A DNA stretch of 64,000 nucleotides from contig NZ_JARFVB010000003.1 in NCBI RefSeq assembly GCF_029193885.1, positions 248,001 to 312,000 of the forward strand, read 5' to 3'. The notes below the pieces were generated by a model. It did no database searches. It saw only the letters and a program-made list of their open reading frames with translations, and was not told where the DNA came from. Within the stretch, counting starts at the first letter, position 1. Every line of letters begins with the position of its first letter. This DNA comes from Flagellimonas yonaguniensis (GTDB lineage Bacteria > Bacteroidota > Bacteroidia > Flavobacteriales > Flavobacteriaceae). Shown here one piece after another: positions 46,715 through 57,168 of this stretch. Position numbers and translations under genes: made by a program.

Positions 46715-47725
46715 CTACCTGAACCCGAAGTTGACACCAAAGGTAAAAGTACTGAATTCAGAGATATTGTATTCTGCATTGAGCCTAAAAAAGCCCAGTT
46801 TTAATTTTGTACCCAAATTGGCGGAAACCCCACTTGCTTTCTCGGAAACGGAAAATGGATCTACAACGGTTTCTGAAAAGAATGGTCCATTGGCCTCATA
46901 AGTACCCAGCATATCAATATCGGATTTACCTGTAATATATCCAACACCCCCATAAAAGTTGATGACAGGGATATTCCTTGTGGAAACTACAGCGCTGAAG
47001 TTCCATGTTTTGAATTTTGCGTCGATTCGTTGGTTGCTACCATCTATAAAATCAGAATCTGTAAAATCGTACTCTCCATTTAAATTGGTATACCCTATGA
47101 CCGCTGAGATAGCTACGGGCAACACCTTGTCCGCTGGCAACATCTTGGTAAAGTCATATTGCAATCCAGCTCCGAAGAGTCCTATTTTTGCATCATCATC
47201 AAATTTGATTTTTGGTAAAAAACGTGCCTTTACTTCAAGTCCTTTTATCAGACCTACGCTCCCTTGAAGATATCCTGATGGGATAAAGTTGAGATTTTCG
47301 GCAGAAAGACCCGTAGGGAGTTCAAACTCTTCACGGAACAAACTGATTTCATCCTCCACAAAAACTTCGACCCCTTCGATATCCCCCAAAGCGGTAGAGA
47401 CCATTCTGGCTTGACCGGGATTATTTACAAAATCCAAGTTCTCATAATCAGCAGGGTCCAGCAAAAAAGCTTTCTTATCGTCTTTATTTTTAAACCCTGT
47501 CATGTTTCCAATAATGGAGATTTCAAATCCTCCCAAAGGTTTGGCATCTGCAGTATTGTACCATCCGTTGGAAATACTGTAAATGGCACCTTCTGAAACA
47601 GGCGACAAATATGCATTGGCAAATCGTTCGGCATCCGCTACACCTGACACAAAAATATCGTTCAGGTCTTGGGCTTTTCCCATGGTCACGGAAACCAGTG
47701 CTACTATTAAAATTATTCTTTTCAT
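46715..47725 (-). CDS. DUF6588 family outer-membrane protein
   Basis: This 336-residue protein has a signal peptide (MKRIILIVALVSVTMGKAQ) and the block DLNDIFVSGVADAERFANAY, then YLSPVSEGAIYSISNGWYN, characteristic of DUF6588. The rest alternates like a beta-barrel and ends with an aromatic strand (STFTFGVNFGFR). The function is unknown; outer-membrane location is inferred from the fold pattern. A terminator separates it from gyrB upstream, so it has its own promoter. Confidence 0.82.
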   Translation of the reverse strand: MKRIILIVALVSVTMGKAQDLNDIFVSGVADAERFANAYLSPVSEGAIYSISNGWYNTADAKPLGGFEISIIGNMTGFKNKDDKKAFLLDPADYENLDFVNNPGQARMVSTALGDIEGVEVFVEDEISLFREEFELPTGLSAENLNFIPSGYLQGSVGLIKGLEVKARFLPKIKFDDDAKIGLFGAGLQYDFTKMLPADKVLPVAISAVIGYTNLNGEYDFTDSDFIDGSNQRIDAKFKTWNFSAVVSTRNIPVINFYGGVGYITGKSDIDMLGTYEANGPFFSETVVDPFSVSEKASGVSANLGTKLKLGFFRLNAEYNISEFSTFTFGVNFGFR

Positions 47726-47749
47726 GATGTGAGATTTTTCCCAAAACTA

Positions 47750-47778
47750 AAAAACTCGCCTTTGAAGGGCGAGTTTTT
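47750..47778 (-). terminator. Rho-independent terminator after gyrB
   Basis: The stem ACTCGCC / GGGCGAGT with TTTGAA loop is flanked by A and T tracts on both sides. It follows the gyrB stop on the minus strand by about 20 bp. Confidence 0.88.
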
Positions 47779-47797
47779 GTTGTGAAACACCTGTTAT

Positions 47798-49744
<1,947 letters not shown>

Positions 49745-49775
49745 TTAAGTATTTGCCTCAATTTTTCAAATCTTA

Positions 49776-49783
49776 CAAATATA
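49776..49783 (-). promoter_or_regulatory. -7 promoter element TATATTTG for gyrB
   Basis: An exact TAnnTTTG match on the minus strand, 37 bp upstream of the gyrB start. The nearest TTG is 14 bp away, shorter than the usual 19. Confidence 0.5.
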
Positions 49784-49900
49784 ATCAATACCCCGTGCAA
49801 ATGCCCTCTAAGAGCCCATTGAACAGCTTAAGTTATCAACAAATCCTGTGGAAAACAGACTGATTCAACACGGGTTCGGCCACTTCCCTTCAAACCACTA

Positions 49901-49926
49901 AAAAGCCCCTTGGGCAAGGGGCTTTT
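49901..49926 (-). terminator. Rho-independent terminator after asnB
   Basis: The stem AAAAGCCCCTT / AAGGGGCTTTT with GGGC loop is followed by T residues on the minus strand, 70 bp after the asnB stop. Confidence 0.88.
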
Positions 49927-49995
49927 CGGACTAATTAAAAATGAAACTAATTTTAGAAATTCTGCTTCATATCGTTTGGTTGGTTTAAACGGGGG

Positions 49996-51666
49996 TTATT
50001 TCACATACGCATCGGTATGAACCTTAGCCACAGCTCTTCCCGATGGGTCGTTCATGTTCTTGAAAGCTTCATCCCATTCCAAGGCAATCTTGGTACTACA
50101 GGCCACCGATGGCTCCTGTGGTACGCTCAATGCTGCCGCATCCGATGGGAAATGACTTTCAAAAATTGAACGATAATAATATTCTTCTTTCGAGGTTGGG
50201 GTTTGAATCGGGAATTTGAAATGGGCATTTGCCAATTGCTCATCCGTAATTTCCTCTTCCACCAAAGCTTTCAAGGTATCTATCCAACTATATCCAACAC
50301 CATCCGAAAATTGTTCTTTCTGTCTCCAGGCCACGCTTTCGGGCAAATAATCCTCAAAGGCTTTTCTTACCACCCATTTCTCCATGCGTTCCCCGTTGAT
50401 CATCTTATCTTTTGGATTGATGCTCATCGCCACATCCATAAATTCTTTGTCCAAGAATGGAACACGTCCTTCAATACCCCAAGCAGCCAAGGATTTGTTG
50501 GCCCTGAGACAATCGTACATGTGGAGCTTATCCAATTTCCTTACTGTCTCTTCATGAAAATCCTTTGCACTTGGTGCTTTGTGGAAGTACAGGTATCCAC
50601 CGAAAAGCTCATCCGCCCCCTCACCAGAAAGAACCATTTTGATTCCCATGGATTTGATCACTCGAGCCATTAAATACATTGGAGTCGAAGCCCTTATGGT
50701 TGTGATATCGTAAGTTTCCAAGTTGTAGATCACATCCTTAATGGCATCCAAGCCCTCTTGAATGGTAAATTTAATTTCATGATGCACCGTTCCGATGTGA
50801 TCGGCCACCTTTTGAGCTGCAGCCAAATCGGGCGATCCCTCCAATCCTACTGAAAAAGAGTGCAATTGCGGCCACCATGCATCGACAGTATCACCGGACT
50901 CCACACGTTTTTGAGAATATTTTTTGGCAATTGCGGAAGTAACGGAAGAATCCAACCCACCCGATAGCAATACGCCATAAGGCACATCTGACATCAACTG
51001 ACGATGTACAGCAGCCTCCAAAGCGTCCTTTACTTTTTGAATACTGGTTTCGTTTTCCTTTACAGCATCATATTCCATCCAATCGCGCTGGTACCATCTC
51101 ACAAATTCGCCATCGGAACTGTGCATGTGGTGTCCTGGAGGGAATAGTTGGATTTTGGAACAAGTTCCTTCCAAAGCCTTTAACTCGGAAGCCACGTAAA
51201 AGGTTCCATTCTTGTCCCAACCAATATACAAGGGAATGATTCCCATATGGTCACGGGCGATGAAATACTCATCCTTTTCGGAATCGTAAATGGCAAAACC
51301 AAAGATTCCGTTCATTTCATCCACAAAGGCCGGACCTTTTTCTTGATATAGGGCTAAAATAACTTCACAGTCCGATTGGGTTTTAAAATCATATTTCCCA
51401 TCAAACTGCTTTCTCAACTCTTGATGATTATATATTTCACCATTGGCGGCCAAAACCAATTTACCATCTGCACTGAACAATGGCTGCTTTCCTGAAGCAG
51501 GGTCCACAATGGCCAATCTTTCATGGGCCAAAATAGCTTTGTCATCGGAGTAAATACCACTCCAATCGGGCCCACGGTGCCTTACTTTCTTCGACATCTC
51601 CAACAATTGGGGCCTAAGTACTTCCGTACTTTCCTTCACATCAAATGCGCATACTATACCACACAT
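49996..51666 (-). CDS. asnB: Asparagine synthase B (glutamine-hydrolysing)
   Basis: This 556-residue enzyme makes asparagine from aspartate, ATP and glutamine. Cys2 (MCGIVCAFD) is the glutaminase nucleophile once Met1 is removed. The glutaminase domain (about 1-190) includes LAIVDPASGKQPLF and ANGEIYNHQELR. The synthetase domain has the pyrophosphate loop VLLSGGLDSSVTSAIAKK, VLSGEGADELFGGY, and ends with VAWRQKEQFSDGVGYSW. Length matches E. coli AsnB. It is a single-gene unit. Confidence 0.97.
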   Translation of the reverse strand: MCGIVCAFDVKESTEVLRPQLLEMSKKVRHRGPDWSGIYSDDKAILAHERLAIVDPASGKQPLFSADGKLVLAANGEIYNHQELRKQFDGKYDFKTQSDCEVILALYQEKGPAFVDEMNGIFGFAIYDSEKDEYFIARDHMGIIPLYIGWDKNGTFYVASELKALEGTCSKIQLFPPGHHMHSSDGEFVRWYQRDWMEYDAVKENETSIQKVKDALEAAVHRQLMSDVPYGVLLSGGLDSSVTSAIAKKYSQKRVESGDTVDAWWPQLHSFSVGLEGSPDLAAAQKVADHIGTVHHEIKFTIQEGLDAIKDVIYNLETYDITTIRASTPMYLMARVIKSMGIKMVLSGEGADELFGGYLYFHKAPSAKDFHEETVRKLDKLHMYDCLRANKSLAAWGIEGRVPFLDKEFMDVAMSINPKDKMINGERMEKWVVRKAFEDYLPESVAWRQKEQFSDGVGYSWIDTLKALVEEEITDEQLANAHFKFPIQTPTSKEEYYYRSIFESHFPSDAAALSVPQEPSVACSTKIALEWDEAFKNMNDPSGRAVAKVHTDAYVK

Positions 51667-51906
51667 AAAAATAGATTTAATAACAATTTCGAAACAAAAA
51701 TGAACTTAAAGATTAATATATAAAACCCTAAAATTATTTTAAGTTACATTTTATCATTTTTTTAATAAATAAGTATAAATAATGTAATCTATTTTATCTT
51801 TTCTGATTTTAACCTGAACGCTTTGTAAGGTTGCTTAATTTTCTCGTCTGTATATGCATAACAACATTATAATTAACTAGTTTTACAAGGAACTTAAATC
51901 ACAATC

Positions 51907-52440
51907 ATGAAGAAATTAACAGTATTACTTTTAGTACTTTGTACCAGTTTGGTATTTACCACCGAAGCTACGGCCCAGAAATTCAGCGGACTTGACAAAA
52001 GTCCTGCGGATATTGCTTATTACCCTGCCAGCTCCAGAGAAACTGATAAAGCTGCACGTGTTATCTACAGCCGTCCACAATTAAAAGGGCGCAGCATTGT
52101 AGAACTTGCTCCCGTTGGAAAAGTTTGGAGAACTGGTGCAAACGAAGCTACCGAAATCACATTTTACAAGGACGCCACCGTTGGCGGCAAAACCATTAAA
52201 GCTGGCTCTTACGCTTTGTTTACCATTCCTGGTGAAGATGAATGGACCGTAATCCTGAACAACAACCTGCACCAATGGGGCTCTTTTTCATATGATAGCG
52301 ATGGCGATGTGGTTCGTGCCACTGCCAAAGCCTCTACCGACAGTGAAGCATTGGAAGCTTTTGGAATGGCCTTCGATGATGATGGAAACTTGGTCATGGG
52401 TTGGGGAACCACAAGGGTTACCTTGCCTATCAACTACTAG
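51907..52440 (+). CDS. DUF2911 family exported protein
   Basis: This 177-residue protein has a cleavable signal peptide (MKKLTVLLLVLCTSLVFTT, then EATAQ). The DUF2911 core follows: LDKSPADIAYYPASSRETDK, PVGKVWRTGANEATEITFY and KAGSYALFTIPGEDEWTVIL. It is periplasmic or surface-exposed; its function is unknown. The 240-bp gap from asnB upstream carries no other gene I can see. It ends at a strong terminator. Confidence 0.9.
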   Translation: MKKLTVLLLVLCTSLVFTTEATAQKFSGLDKSPADIAYYPASSRETDKAARVIYSRPQLKGRSIVELAPVGKVWRTGANEATEITFYKDATVGGKTIKAGSYALFTIPGEDEWTVILNNNLHQWGSFSYDSDGDVVRATAKASTDSEALEAFGMAFDDDGNLVMGWGTTRVTLPINY

Positions 52441-52462
52441 AAAGCTATAGTTTTTACAATAT

Positions 52463-52489
52463 AAAAGCCCCTAAATGGGGCTTTTTTTT
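52463..52489 (+). terminator. Rho-independent terminator after the DUF2911 gene
   Basis: The stem AAAAGCCCC / GGGGCTTTT with TAAAT loop is followed by a run of T. Confidence 0.9.
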
Positions 52490-52499
52490 ATTTCTTTCA

Positions 52500-52547
52500 C
52501 TACTCAAAAAAGACTTGAGTAGATTCTTCACTTTGTTCAGAATGACA
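52500..52547. repeat. Hairpin plus GTCATTCTGAAC-type dispersed repeat fragment
   Basis: CTACTCAA at 52500 and TTGAGTAG at 52515 form a perfect 8-bp stem. It is followed by AGATTCTTCACTTTGTTCAG, then AATGACA (52521-52547), the reverse of the GTCATTCTGAACAAAGTGAAG element commonly scattered between flavobacterial genes. It sits between convergent genes. Confidence 0.65.
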
Positions 52548-52551
52548 TCCC

Positions 52552-54171
52552 TTATTTCATTTTCTTGCCGCCCAAGAAAACGTGCTCTGCCGTTACATTG
52601 GGAATATCTTCAGATGGAATCGTCATAATATCATTGCTCAATATCACAAAATCAGCAAATTTACCCGGCTCAATGCTACCTTTTTCGCCCTCTTCAAAAT
52701 TGGAATAGGCCGCCCAAATGGTCATACCCTTCAAAGTTTCTTCCCTACTTAGGGCATTCTCCATTTGAAAACCACTTTCGGGATATTGTTCCACATCTTG
52801 ACGGGCCACCGCGGCATAAAAAGTTAAAAATGGATTCACTTGCTCCACTGGGAAATCAGTTCCCAAAGCAACTAGCCCTGCTTTATCCAATAAGTCTTTG
52901 TAGGCATAAGCGCCTTTTACACGCTCAGGGCCCAATCTATCCTCAGCCCAGTACATATCACTTGTAGCGTGGGTCGGTTGAACGGACGGAATGATACCTT
53001 TTTCAAAATAATCGAAATCGGATGGTGAAATTATCTGTGCGTGTTCCACTTTCCATCTACGGTCCGTTTTACCCTCCAAAGCTTTTTCATAAGCCCTTAG
53101 CACCACAATATTGGCGGAATCGCCAATCGCATGGGTGTTCATCTGGTAATCGCTGGCCGCAATGCGCTGTGCCAAGGCCTCAATCTGGTCCACGGGGGTT
53201 ACCATGGCCCCAAAATGACCTGGTTTATCAGAATATGGCTCTCGTAGCGCAGCTCCCCGGGAACCCAAGGCACCATCGCCATATACTTTTACGGAACGGA
53301 CATTCAACTCCTCGGTTTTGATAATGCCCTTGTCCAAAAAGTAATCCAGATTCTCGGGATAATTTGCCACCATGGCATATACTCGGATAGCCATTTCATC
53401 AGATTGTTGTAGACTATCGATTAGCTCAATGACCTCCCTGGATAATCCCGCATCGTTTACCGTGGTCAATCCGTAATCCAAAGAGATTTCCTCTGCATCC
53501 TTGAGGGCTTGTATTTTTTGTGCTTTGGTGGATGGGGGCACAATAGCACTAATCAGTCCCATGGGGTTATCCACCAAAATTCCGGTAGGTTCTCCATCCT
53601 CCTTCACGATTTCACCACCTTCGGTTTCGGTATCAGCAGTAATGCCTGCCATGTCCAATGCTTTTTGGTTGACCAAAAGGGCGTGGCCATCGATACGGCG
53701 CAATGCCACCGGTGTATCCGGAAACAACTCATCCAATTTATCCTTGGTCGGGAATTCCTTTACTTCCCAATCGTTTTGATCCCATCCCCTGCCTTGAATA
53801 AAGTTGGACGGACGTTCTTTTTGAAAGGCCACCACTCTTTCCACTACTTCATCAAAACTTTGGGTGCCGACCAAATCCACCACTTGCTGATTCTGTCCCA
53901 ATCCATAAAAATGGCAATGGGCATCAATAAGGCCTGGAACAATGGTCTTACCCTCGGCATCCAACTGCTCTTGGGCTTTATATTTCTTGGAAATTTCATC
54001 GGAATCTCCAACGGCAATAAATTTTCCATCTTTGATGGCTATACTGGACGCTTTGGAGAAATCAGCATCTACCGTGTAAATGTTCGCATTGGTAACGACA
54101 AGGTCCACCTCTTCTTTAGTGGTGCACGAAAAAACTAGAAGGACTGTGGCAATTAAAAGGAACTTTTTCAT
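52552..54171 (-). CDS. YtcJ-like amidohydrolase lipoprotein
   Basis: This 539-residue protein has a lipoprotein signal (MKKFLLIATVLLVFSCTTK). The amidohydrolase fold of the YtcJ type follows: LIDAHCHFYGLG for the first metal histidines, RGWDQNDWEVKEFP, KVYGDGALGSRGAAL with the bridging lysine region, MNTHAIGDSANIVVL, and VEHAQIISPSDF; LVALGTDFPVE carries the catalytic aspartate. The family hydrolyses N-acyl or cyclic amide bonds; the substrate is unknown. It is anchored outside the cytoplasm, unlike the typical cytosolic members. Confidence 0.9.
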   Translation of the reverse strand: MKKFLLIATVLLVFSCTTKEEVDLVVTNANIYTVDADFSKASSIAIKDGKFIAVGDSDEISKKYKAQEQLDAEGKTIVPGLIDAHCHFYGLGQNQQVVDLVGTQSFDEVVERVVAFQKERPSNFIQGRGWDQNDWEVKEFPTKDKLDELFPDTPVALRRIDGHALLVNQKALDMAGITADTETEGGEIVKEDGEPTGILVDNPMGLISAIVPPSTKAQKIQALKDAEEISLDYGLTTVNDAGLSREVIELIDSLQQSDEMAIRVYAMVANYPENLDYFLDKGIIKTEELNVRSVKVYGDGALGSRGAALREPYSDKPGHFGAMVTPVDQIEALAQRIAASDYQMNTHAIGDSANIVVLRAYEKALEGKTDRRWKVEHAQIISPSDFDYFEKGIIPSVQPTHATSDMYWAEDRLGPERVKGAYAYKDLLDKAGLVALGTDFPVEQVNPFLTFYAAVARQDVEQYPESGFQMENALSREETLKGMTIWAAYSNFEEGEKGSIEPGKFADFVILSNDIMTIPSEDIPNVTAEHVFLGGKKMK

Positions 54172-54187
54172 TTCTGATGGTTTCCAT

Positions 54188-54195
54188 CAAAAATA
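54188..54195 (-). promoter_or_regulatory. -7 promoter element TATTTTTG for the amidohydrolase gene
   Basis: An exact TAnnTTTG match on the minus strand, 16 bp before the start codon. A short palindrome GATGG-TTT-CCATC (54176-54188) lies between them. Confidence 0.45.
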
Positions 54196-54213
54196 GAAAA
54201 AGCAGGGATATGT

Positions 54214-55317
54214 TTAAGGGTTTTCGTCCTCAAACTTTGTCATTACAAATTCCACCCTACGGTTCTTTCTACGGGCTTCATCGGTAAGTGTCGTGTCCAA
54301 TGGTTTGCTATCGCCGTATCCTTTGGAGGTAATACGGTTTTTATCCAATCCGAGATTGATCAAATATTGTGCAACCGAGCTCGCACGTTCTCGAGAGAGG
54401 ATATCATTATATTCATCAGATCCCAAATCATCGGTATGTCCGTTAATGGCAACCTTTAGGTTGGGGTTTTTCTTTAGATGCTCATACACATCCCGAAGAC
54501 TTTGCTCTGCTTTGGGCTGAAGATCAAAACGGTCGAAATTAAAATTGACATGGTCGAGTACATACACTTCATCGGTCTTGTATTCAGGTCCCAAGTAGGT
54601 CAACGAAATATCGTCCAAATAATAGTAGGCATAGCCTTCCTCATTTCTTGATGGATTTTGGCCATCCAGATAGGAAGTGCCCGCATTACTTTTGAAATTC
54701 CCAAGAATCAAATAGCTCTCAAATCCTTTGGCCACCATATCAAAACTCAATTCCATCCAATGCTGCTTATCTTGATAATAGCTCGTAACAGGAAACTGTT
54801 TGATGTGCGTCGTTTGAGTAGAAGCTTCCATAAGTTCCCTTTGTGAAAGTTCTCGTTTGGTATGTACCGAAAGTGGTTTCTCTGAAAACACGGCGCCCAT
54901 ATCCATAACGGCCCCATCCGATTTCTCGGAAAGACTGATGAACAAAGTCAATCGGTATCGGCTTCCCTTTTCGAGTGTTTCCGTTAAAGGCACTTGAATA
55001 TATTCACGGTAATCACGGGGTGCAAAGAGATAGAGTCCTGCATAAGCGGCACCCTCGTAAGGCTCCTGCTTTCCCTTAAAGTTCATCGGCACACCAAGTT
55101 TGGTTCGGCTGCATTCGTTAAAATAATCGGTTGTTCCCAAGGTTGGGGCACTCCAATGCGCTGCATCCTTATTCAGGTTGCTCATTTTAATAGGGCATGA
55201 GACAAAATCTTCGAAACCACCGTTTTGCACCAAATTTTGACTAAATCCAAAGGAAAAAATCATCAAAAACAGATGGAGAAGCAGCGTATGTATTGGTCTT
55301 GGTTGCATTATTTCCAT
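54214..55317 (-). CDS. OmpA-family outer-membrane protein
   Basis: This 367-residue protein has a signal peptide (about 1-26). The N-terminal domain (about 27-230: LVQNGGFEDFVSCPIKMS, YYLDDISLTYLGP) looks like a carbohydrate-binding-type jelly roll. The C-terminal OmpA domain (about 255-360) has FDRFDLQPKAEQSLRD, the peptidoglycan-contacting NGHTDDLGSDEYNDILSRER, and ITSKGYGDSKPL. It anchors the outer membrane to peptidoglycan. It is preceded by the plugless-barrel/TPR pair on the same strand (93-bp gap). Confidence 0.92.
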   Translation of the reverse strand: MEIMQPRPIHTLLLHLFLMIFSFGFSQNLVQNGGFEDFVSCPIKMSNLNKDAAHWSAPTLGTTDYFNECSRTKLGVPMNFKGKQEPYEGAAYAGLYLFAPRDYREYIQVPLTETLEKGSRYRLTLFISLSEKSDGAVMDMGAVFSEKPLSVHTKRELSQRELMEASTQTTHIKQFPVTSYYQDKQHWMELSFDMVAKGFESYLILGNFKSNAGTSYLDGQNPSRNEEGYAYYYLDDISLTYLGPEYKTDEVYVLDHVNFNFDRFDLQPKAEQSLRDVYEHLKKNPNLKVAINGHTDDLGSDEYNDILSRERASSVAQYLINLGLDKNRITSKGYGDSKPLDTTLTDEARRKNRRVEFVMTKFEDENP

Positions 55318-55410
55318 TTAAATGGGAACGGCCAACCATTGGATCTTCAATAAGTTAACCGAAAATAATGAACGGTATTTTTAACGACTTATTGCTTATT
55401 CTCCCACAGA

Positions 55411-57156
55411 CTAGAAATCAAACTTATAGGACACCCCTGCCAAAGCCTGGAATCCTTGGACCCTAAAATTGGCCCAACGCTGGTAATTGTTATTGGCAAT
55501 ATTGGATGCTTTTACAAAAATGGAGAGTTGCTCATTGAACCGATATCCTACGTGCGCATTGGCATCAAAAAAACCATCCAAGGTCACTTGTTGGAATAGC
55601 AATTCTGAATCAAGTGGGTCGACTTGGGACAACAAATCATCCCTTTCACCCACATAGAACAAATTGGCACCCATATACCATTGATCGGTAATTTGATAAT
55701 CCATAAATACCGACCCTTTTATGGATGGTAGGTTCCACGCTGGATTATCGGTCTCGGTGTCATAGTCGTAGAACTCACCGTTGATACCCAAGGAAAAGTT
55801 ACGGTTCACATCCACATTGATTTCGCCGAACACACCCAAGGTTTTTACATCATCATAAAACACCTGAAAGGAATTGCCGTAGAAATAGCTCTTTTCATCA
55901 TCTCTAACTGTATTGATGGGATTATGAAAGAACAAGGGTTTCCTGTTTTCTGCCATATAAGAACCTTTGATGTTGTATCCCACATTGGAGGTCAACTGAC
56001 CTTTCAGTCCCAAATACCCTTCATACTGTTGATCGGTCGGAACAATGTCCAATGTAGGGGACACATAAGGATTGTCATCCACAAAATCGTGATAGGAATT
56101 TTGCTTTAGCTCACCTTCTATTCCTCCGTAGGCAATCACATTTTCGTCCATCACACGGTACGATGCCGTCACAGCTGGATAAATATAAAAGTTGTTCTCA
56201 CTGTTTTCCATATCCAATCCGTAGACGATATTGGCACCCAAGTTCAACGTAAGATCATCACGCAAAATCAATAAGCTTGGGGTTACCCCAGCCTGTAGAT
56301 TACTGTATTTTTTCTCTCCTTCATTTACCGCATCGGAAATGGAGCCATTTTGAAAACTACCTCCAACATAATCGACCTTGGCTGAAATAATAATCAATTC
56401 CTCGGTAATGGGGAGTTCAAAAGTTGGGTTGATCAATGCACGGTTTTCAGCGGATTCGGTTGCATCCCAAAAGCGCCTTAACAAAACATTCCCGCTCTTA
56501 AAATAAGAGTCCTCCATATTAAAATGGGCCTTGGCTTCCGCATTGAAATAGTTTTGGGTCTCATCCATGGCATTGATTTCATCCTCACTGAACAATTCAC
56601 TCTGGATGCCGTACCAATTGTAAAGTTGGTGTTGCAGACCAATGGCCGCACCCCAATCCATATAGCGATCCTTTTTGGCATAGGATGCGTTCAATTGGGT
56701 GTCGTAGAAATCAGTTTTCAAGGGTGTGGAGTCCAAATCACCACGGGATGAGTTGTGGGTAAGGCCAAAATCCAACAGGTCCTCACCCCTGTTGAAATCC
56801 CTGCTGGTATAAAAATCCACCAAGGCATTGTTGTAATTGCCCAAACCTACCGATGCATACGAATTGTACAAAGTGGGCGGTGGTGTTTTTTCCACTCCCG
56901 AAGCCTTTCCCTTTGCCGGGGTAAAAGTGGATGCCACTGGTACGGAAAATATACTGTAATTGATTTTTTTCTTCTGAAGTACAATGGAATCGTTCAAGCT
57001 AGGTAACGATTTGATTTTAAAGGCATCCGAAACGGTCGGGGAATACGGTTTAACCACCGTTACCGTTTCCGTACCAATGTTATCCTCTTCCTGGGCGATA
57101 ACCATTCCACAAAGGCTCAAAAAAAGTAATGAAAATATATAGGTTCTCTTTTGCAT
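55411..57156 (-). CDS. TonB-receptor-like outer-membrane barrel without a plug
   Basis: This 581-residue protein has a signal peptide (MQKRTYIFSLLFLSLCGMVIAQ). A short conserved N-terminus follows (TVTVVKPYSPTVSDAFKIK), then barrel strands up to a C-terminal FQALAGVSYKFDF. The barrel resembles the C-terminal half of TonB-dependent receptors (for example SLGINGEFYDYDTETDNPAW), but no plug domain is present. It lies 12 bp after the TPR gene stop, so the two form an operon. The transport role is doubtful without a plug; assembly or tethering is equally possible. Confidence 0.82.
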   Translation of the reverse strand: MQKRTYIFSLLFLSLCGMVIAQEEDNIGTETVTVVKPYSPTVSDAFKIKSLPSLNDSIVLQKKKINYSIFSVPVASTFTPAKGKASGVEKTPPPTLYNSYASVGLGNYNNALVDFYTSRDFNRGEDLLDFGLTHNSSRGDLDSTPLKTDFYDTQLNASYAKKDRYMDWGAAIGLQHQLYNWYGIQSELFSEDEINAMDETQNYFNAEAKAHFNMEDSYFKSGNVLLRRFWDATESAENRALINPTFELPITEELIIISAKVDYVGGSFQNGSISDAVNEGEKKYSNLQAGVTPSLLILRDDLTLNLGANIVYGLDMENSENNFYIYPAVTASYRVMDENVIAYGGIEGELKQNSYHDFVDDNPYVSPTLDIVPTDQQYEGYLGLKGQLTSNVGYNIKGSYMAENRKPLFFHNPINTVRDDEKSYFYGNSFQVFYDDVKTLGVFGEINVDVNRNFSLGINGEFYDYDTETDNPAWNLPSIKGSVFMDYQITDQWYMGANLFYVGERDDLLSQVDPLDSELLFQQVTLDGFFDANAHVGYRFNEQLSIFVKASNIANNNYQRWANFRVQGFQALAGVSYKFDF

Positions 57157-57168
57157 CTTGTGTCTCGT

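Noticed and set aside
51667..51906. 240-bp gap between asnB and the DUF2911 gene, checked for a riboswitch or small RNA
   Set aside because: It is A/T-rich with no conserved stem or motif I can recognise. It probably contains only two divergent promoters.
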